Shown here piece after piece: positions 5,127-8,310 of a stretch of DNA of 8,310 nucleotides. The stretch covers positions 1 to 8,310 of the forward strand of contig JASHUJ010000051.1 of the NCBI GenBank assembly GCA_030040035.1, written 5' to 3'. Under the pieces are notes generated by a model. The model was not told where the DNA came from and did not search any database. It saw nothing but the letters and a program-made list of their open reading frames with translations. Both the position numbers and the translations under genes were made by a program. The number at the start of each line of letters is the position of its first letter. The first letter of the stretch is position 1. Source of the DNA: Thermoplasmata archaeon (GTDB taxonomy: Archaea > Thermoplasmatota > Thermoplasmata > Lutacidiplasmatales > UBA184).

Positions 5127-6167
5127 TCAGCCCGCGCCCGCGGGTCGCGCGGGCGGGGTCGGCGGACCGGTCCGGGGCGCGGGCGCCCGGGCGGCGGCCG
5201 CCAGCGGGTCGGTGGTCGTCTCCTTGACCGGCGGTGGGGGCGGCCGCGGCGGGGGCGGCATCAACTGCTGCTTCAGGAAGCCGACGATCCGGCTCCAGGC
5301 CGCCTCGGCCCGCGGGAGATCGTAGGCGCCCAGGTCCCGTGAGAGGAAGTCGCGTCGCGCGCCCGGCACGTCGAAGTACTCGAACGGTACGCGGACCTCG
5401 GCCGCGGCGGCGGCCAGCTGGGCCCGGGCGCGCGCGCCGGGCCGGTCGAGCGAGCCGCCGACATAGAGTAGGGGAGCGGTCACGAGTCGCGCGAGGTCCG
5501 CCGGCCGGACGGGCATCGGGTAGGCCAGGGCGATCGCGCCCAACTTCGTGTCCCGCGCGGCGAGCGCGAGCGCGAGGCTCGCGCCGTACGACGTCCCGAA
5601 GACCGCGGACTTTCCCGGATCGACCATCTCCCGCCCGCGCAACGTGGCCAGGGCGTCCTCGTACAGGGCGACCAGTCGGGCGGGTCGCCCGGTGTCGACC
5701 GGCACGCCCCCCCGGAGGGTCCCGCCGACCCGCAGCGACGCATGCTCGAGGCCCCCGAACCCGCCGGTCTTGAGCAGGTCCGGCAACAGGACCTCGAAGC
5801 CCTCGCGGGCGAGGCGGATCGCCCCGTCGAGGAGCGTCGTCGTCAGCCCGAACGTGTCCGGGGTGATCAGGACGACCGGATGGCGGACGATCTTCGTCGG
5901 CGAGAGGACGATCGCCGGGGCCTTGCCGGCGGAGGTCGCCCGCGTCTCGAACCAGATCCGCTCGCTCCGGTAGAGCGGCGCCGGGACCCCGGGCTTCTTG
6001 TCCGTCTTGATCCAGGTCTTGTTGAGGAAGTCGATGACGCAGAGCTTGAACCGCTCCTTGGTGAGCACGATGACGGCTTGGCGGACCCCGCAGATGTCGC
6101 AGACCCCGATCACCCCGCTCCCGAACTCGGCGGCAGGGAGGTCGAGCAGCCGGTCGTCGTCGCGCAT
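5127..6167 (-). CDS. alpha/beta-hydrolase (dienelactone hydrolase-like) with N-terminal Cys motif and proline-rich tail
   Basis: This 346-residue protein has three parts. Residues 1-60 contain CDIC (Cys23, Cys26) and a third Cys43 followed by Asp46, resembling a small metal-binding ribbon. Residues about 75-302 look like an alpha/beta-hydrolase of the dienelactone hydrolase type: ITPDTFGL after the third strand, nucleophile elbow GTSYG with Ser193, and Asp241 in YVGGSLD. The tail from about 303 is almost all Pro, Ala, Gly and Arg, with runs of prolines, and is probably disordered. Where relatives carry the catalytic His (PGAxHxF), this chain has PGARRDF with Arg271 and Arg272, so the triad is incomplete as read and activity is in doubt. 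The ATG at 6167 lies 32 bp after the PIN gene on the same strand, and a TATA-like TTAAGAA centred 33 bp upstream overlaps the PIN stop. It could be in an operon or have its own promoter. Substrate unknown. Confidence 0.75.
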   Translation of the reverse strand: MRDDDRLLDLPAAEFGSGVIGVCDICGVRQAVIVLTKERFKLCVIDFLNKTWIKTDKKPGVPAPLYRSERIWFETRATSAGKAPAIVLSPTKIVRHPVVLITPDTFGLTTTLLDGAIRLAREGFEVLLPDLLKTGGFGGLEHASLRVGGTLRGGVPVDTGRPARLVALYEDALATLRGREMVDPGKSAVFGTSYGASLALALAARDTKLGAIALAYPMPVRPADLARLVTAPLLYVGGSLDRPGARARAQLAAAAAEVRVPFEYFDVPGARRDFLSRDLGAYDLPRAEAAWSRIVGFLKQQLMPPPPRPPPPPVKETTTDPLAAAARAPAPRTGPPTPPARPAGAG

Positions 6168-6196
6168 GCGCGCCCGCCGGAACGAGTTCGGGACGC

Positions 6197-6203
6197 TTCT
6201 TAA
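6197..6203 (-). promoter_or_regulatory. TATA-like box upstream of the alpha/beta-hydrolase gene
   Basis: TTAAGAA on the minus strand is centred 33 bp upstream of the ATG at 6167 and overlaps the stop codon of the PIN gene. It predicts a short leader of about 6 nt. It is the only A/T-rich run in this gap. Confidence 0.4.
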
Positions 6204-6625
6204 CGGTTCGCGCGGCGTCGGGCGCGGCGCGCGGCCGGCTCGGGGGGAGGCGCGCGTCGCTCGAGCCGGTGCCGGTCCCTTGGCACGAAAGTCCCGATCC
6301 CGTGGTGCAGGAGTCGCCGGCCGAGCTCTCGATCCGCGGTCACGACCGGCGCACGCTCCCGGATCGCCGTCCGGAGGATCGCGGCATCGCCGCGGCCGGT
6401 CGAGGGGACGCGAACGAAACGAGCTGCGAGCGCACGCGCAGCGGGAGCGTCCCGGACCCCCTCCGCTACGAGGTGGTCGAGCTCGGCCAGCACCGAGGAC
6501 GGCACGGCCGGGACGGCGCCGGGCACGAGCCGGTCGATCTCGGCCTCGAGGGGGAACCGGTTCCGAGCGGGAAGGAACAGGGCGTTGGCGTCGAGCAGGA
6601 CCATCGGGCGGCGCCGGGGGGCCAT
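6200..6625 (-). CDS. PIN-domain protein (archaeal Fcf1/VapC-like RNase fold)
   Basis: This 141-residue protein (108 from the core PIN start) carries the acidic residues of the PIN nuclease fold in order: Asp in VLLDANAL, Glu in SVLAELDHL, Asp in GRGDAAIL and Asp in VVTADRELGRRL. The closest match I recall is the archaeal Fcf1-like group of stand-alone PIN proteins, some thought to act on rRNA, rather than a toxin, and no antitoxin gene is adjacent. The start is uncertain. An ATG at 6625 lies 4 nt after the acyl-CoA ligase stop and gives the extra residues APRRRP, while the ATG at 6604 begins directly at the first strand (MVLLDAN). No Shine-Dalgarno sequence favours either, and an upstream extension to 6703 would overlap the ligase end and is low-complexity. 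The tail from about residue 120 is Arg/Ala/Pro-rich. Close packing suggests co-transcription with the ligase. Confidence 0.8.
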   Translation of the reverse strand: MAPRRRPMVLLDANALFLPARNRFPLEAEIDRLVPGAVPAVPSSVLAELDHLVAEGVRDAPAARALAARFVRVPSTGRGDAAILRTAIRERAPVVTADRELGRRLLHHGIGTFVPRDRHRLERRAPPPEPAARRARRRANR

Positions 6626-6629
6626 CGCG

Positions 6630-8222
6630 TTAGGGTCGACGGACGTCGACGCCGAGTCGGTCGCGGTCGTACTCCCCCTCGCCGCGTCGACCCCGGAGGG
6701 CAAACCGTTGGGCCTTCTGGTTCGCCGTCTTCGGGATCTCGGCGATGAACTCGATGTACTGCGGGACCATGAAGAACGGGAGGTTCGCGGCGCAGAACTC
6801 GAACAGCTCGCGGGCCTCGACGTGGGCGGTCGGCCGCAGCTGGACGAAGGCCTTGACGTCCTCCTCGCCCAGGGGGGAGGGCACGCCGACGACGACGGAC
6901 TCGAAGACGGCGGGGTGCCGATTGATCACCGTCTCGACGTCGTACGGGGCGAGGTTCTCGCCACGACGCCGGATGACGTCCTTCTTCCGATCGACGAAGT
7001 AGTAGTAGCCGTCCTCGTCCCGCGTGACGAAGTCGCCGGTGTGAAACCAGAGGTTCCGCCAGGCCTCGACGGTCTTCGCCGGCTGGTTGAGGTACCCCAG
7101 GAACATCGTGAACGGGACCCGGGGTCGGACGACGAGCTCCCCCCGGACGCCCGGGGGCACGGGCCGATCGTCCTCGTCGACCACGTCGGCCTCGACGAAG
7201 CCGAGCGGAGTGCCCACCGAGCCGACGCGGATCCGGTCCGGCGGGTTCATGAGGGTCGTGCACCCGCATTCGGTCATCCCATAGAGCTCGACGATCGTGA
7301 GGCCGAACCGCGCCTCGAACTCGGTCCAGATCGCGCGGGTCGTGCCGGCGGTGAGCGCCGTGCGCACCGTGTGCGACCGGTCCGTCGGTCGCTCGGGCTG
7401 CTTGTAGAGGACATTGATCATCGCGATGAGCAACGAGACGTGGGTCGCGCCGAATCCCGCCGCGACCTCCCAGAACTTCGACGCGTGGAACCGCTCATCG
7501 AATGCGGCGGTCCGGTCGTACAGCAGGGCAGTGAGGGCCGTCATTTCCTGCGCGTTGCAGTGGAACAGCGGAAGGGCGGTGAACAGGATCGAATCCTCCG
7601 CGAGCCGGCTCCGCCGCCCGATCTCGCGGGGGGTCGCGAGCAGCTTCTCGTGCGGGATGATCGCGCCCTTCGGGGGGCCGGTCGTACCGCTCGTGTACAT
7701 GATGGACGCGGGGTCGCTCGGGTGGAGCGACGGGGCCGGGTCGAGCGGCGACGCGTCGACGAGCTCGCCGAAATCGGCGAGGCCACTCGGTGGATCCGAC
7801 TCGGGGTCCGCGGGACCCGTGAGCCACTCCCGCGGGAGGCCCAGCTCGGTGCGCAGCGGCCCGTACGCGGGCCACAACCGCCGGTCGAGCACGAGGCCCG
7901 CCGGCGCGCTGTCCGCGAGCTCGTAGCGCAGGATCTCTCCTTTGAGCGCGGTGTTCAGCGGGACCAGGGTCGCGCCGCGCTTCGCCGTTCCGAACCAGAA
8001 GAGCGGGAACTCCGGGGTGTTGAACAGGAGCGCCGCGACCCGGTCCCCGACCCCCACGCCGGCCGCCGCGAGCCCTCCCGCGACCCGATCGGTGAGCCGG
8101 TCGAGCTCCTCGTACGTGAGCTCCCGCCCCTCGAACTGCAGGGCGATCTTCCCGCCGTTCTTCGCGGCCTTCTGCCGGAGGAGCGTGGCAAGGTCGTGGC
8201 ACTCGTCGTCCGGGAGAACCAT
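6630..8222 (-). CDS. AMP-forming acyl-CoA ligase (fatty acid/CaiC-like)
   Basis: This 530-residue ANL-superfamily enzyme should activate a carboxylic acid with ATP and join it to CoA through an acyl-adenylate. The motifs are in order: IMYTSGTTGPPKGA (P-loop-like A3), YGMTECG (A5), HTGDFVTRDEDGYYYFVDRKKD with RRRGENLAPYDVE (A7-A8 hinge) and EIPKTANQKAQR near the C-terminus with the catalytic lysine of A10. Length and the phrase NLPFFMVPQYIEF resemble crotonobetaine/carnitine-CoA ligase-like and medium/long-chain acyl-CoA ligases, but the substrate cannot be read from sequence. The ATG at 8222 is supported by a TATA-like CTTTATG centred 29 bp upstream, giving a nearly leaderless message. It heads the leftward gene run with the PIN and hydrolase genes and would supply acyl-CoA to the dehydrogenase and thiolase-like enzymes nearby. 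Confidence 0.92.
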   Translation of the reverse strand: MVLPDDECHDLATLLRQKAAKNGGKIALQFEGRELTYEELDRLTDRVAGGLAAAGVGVGDRVAALLFNTPEFPLFWFGTAKRGATLVPLNTALKGEILRYELADSAPAGLVLDRRLWPAYGPLRTELGLPREWLTGPADPESDPPSGLADFGELVDASPLDPAPSLHPSDPASIMYTSGTTGPPKGAIIPHEKLLATPREIGRRSRLAEDSILFTALPLFHCNAQEMTALTALLYDRTAAFDERFHASKFWEVAAGFGATHVSLLIAMINVLYKQPERPTDRSHTVRTALTAGTTRAIWTEFEARFGLTIVELYGMTECGCTTLMNPPDRIRVGSVGTPLGFVEADVVDEDDRPVPPGVRGELVVRPRVPFTMFLGYLNQPAKTVEAWRNLWFHTGDFVTRDEDGYYYFVDRKKDVIRRRGENLAPYDVETVINRHPAVFESVVVGVPSPLGEEDVKAFVQLRPTAHVEARELFEFCAANLPFFMVPQYIEFIAEIPKTANQKAQRFALRGRRGEGEYDRDRLGVDVRRP

Positions 8223-8247
8223 CCGAACGGGACGAGAGGGCCCGCCG

Positions 8248-8254
8248 CATAAAG
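8248..8254 (-). promoter_or_regulatory. TATA-like box of the acyl-CoA ligase gene
   Basis: CTTTATG on the minus strand is centred 29 bp upstream of the ATG at 8222 in an otherwise very GC-rich region. It predicts transcription from about 8224, almost leaderless like hjc and the ATPase gene. A second A/T-rich run (GGTTATCAAG, minus strand, about 8270-8279) lies further upstream and could serve a gene beyond the window or an alternative start. Confidence 0.55.
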
Positions 8255-8310
8255 TCCCGCCGCACGTCCGCGCCTCCGTCCCCGGGGGCTTGATAACCGC
8301 GCGCAGCGTG

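Noticed and set aside
6200..6703. PIN protein as a VapC toxin of a toxin-antitoxin pair
   Set aside because: No small antitoxin gene is adjacent; the neighbours are a ligase and a hydrolase, and the sequence resembles the stand-alone Fcf1-like group.
6585..8252. Long plus-strand open frame of 555 codons
   Set aside because: It is antisense to the acyl-CoA ligase, whose frame has all ANL motifs; the plus frame is Arg/Glu/Asp-rich with no domain, as expected for a GC-rich shadow.
1..8310. CRISPR array, insertion sequence or prophage
   Set aside because: No regularly spaced repeats, transposase motifs, terminal inverted repeats or phage genes were seen in the window.

Overview
The window looks like a piece of a GC-rich archaeal chromosome. 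Direct signs are an archaeal Hjc-type Holliday junction resolvase, A/T-rich TATA-like boxes about 27-33 bp upstream of several start codons with little or no Shine-Dalgarno sequence, a tRNA gene that lacks an encoded CCA end and appears to carry an intron, and thiolase/DUF35 gene pairing. The gene set recalls uncultured high-GC Thermoplasmatota, but that placement is inference from family resemblance; no ribosomal marker is present.

Layout, left to right. (1) Positions 1-863, minus strand: the first 287 codons of a P-loop ATPase that runs off the left edge. (2) Positions 864-919: a short divergent promoter region with one near-palindromic TATA box that fits both directions. (3) Positions 920-3002, plus strand: a tightly packed operon of hjc, a thiolase-like gene and a DUF35 zinc-ribbon gene, joined by two GTGA stop/start overlaps. 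(4) Positions 2940-3054, minus strand: a tRNA-Ser(GCU) gene with a probable 31-nt intron in its T loop, lying antisense to the end of the DUF35 gene. (5) Positions 3055-3226: a palindrome-rich divergent spacer. (6) Positions 3227-5113, plus strand: a small two-helix membrane protein with a SHOCT domain, an NAD-dependent 3-hydroxyacyl-CoA dehydrogenase and an SCP2-type lipid carrier. (7) Positions 5127-8222, minus strand, read right to left: an AMP-forming acyl-CoA ligase, a PIN-domain RNase-like protein and an alpha/beta-hydrolase with an N-terminal cysteine motif and a proline-rich tail. The strand switch at 5114-5126 is convergent with a 13-nt gap.

Metabolic theme. Acyl-CoA ligase, 3-hydroxyacyl-CoA dehydrogenase, a thiolase-fold protein with its DUF35 partner and an SCP2 carrier together suggest activation and breakdown (or remodelling) of acyl chains or a related CoA-linked substrate. 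The most notable point is that the thiolase-fold protein has serine where the catalytic cysteine belongs, so ordinary thiolysis is doubtful and an aldolase-like or other C-C chemistry with DUF35 is worth testing. The other strong signals are the tRNA intron, the tRNA/CDS antisense overlap and the shared bidirectional TATA box.
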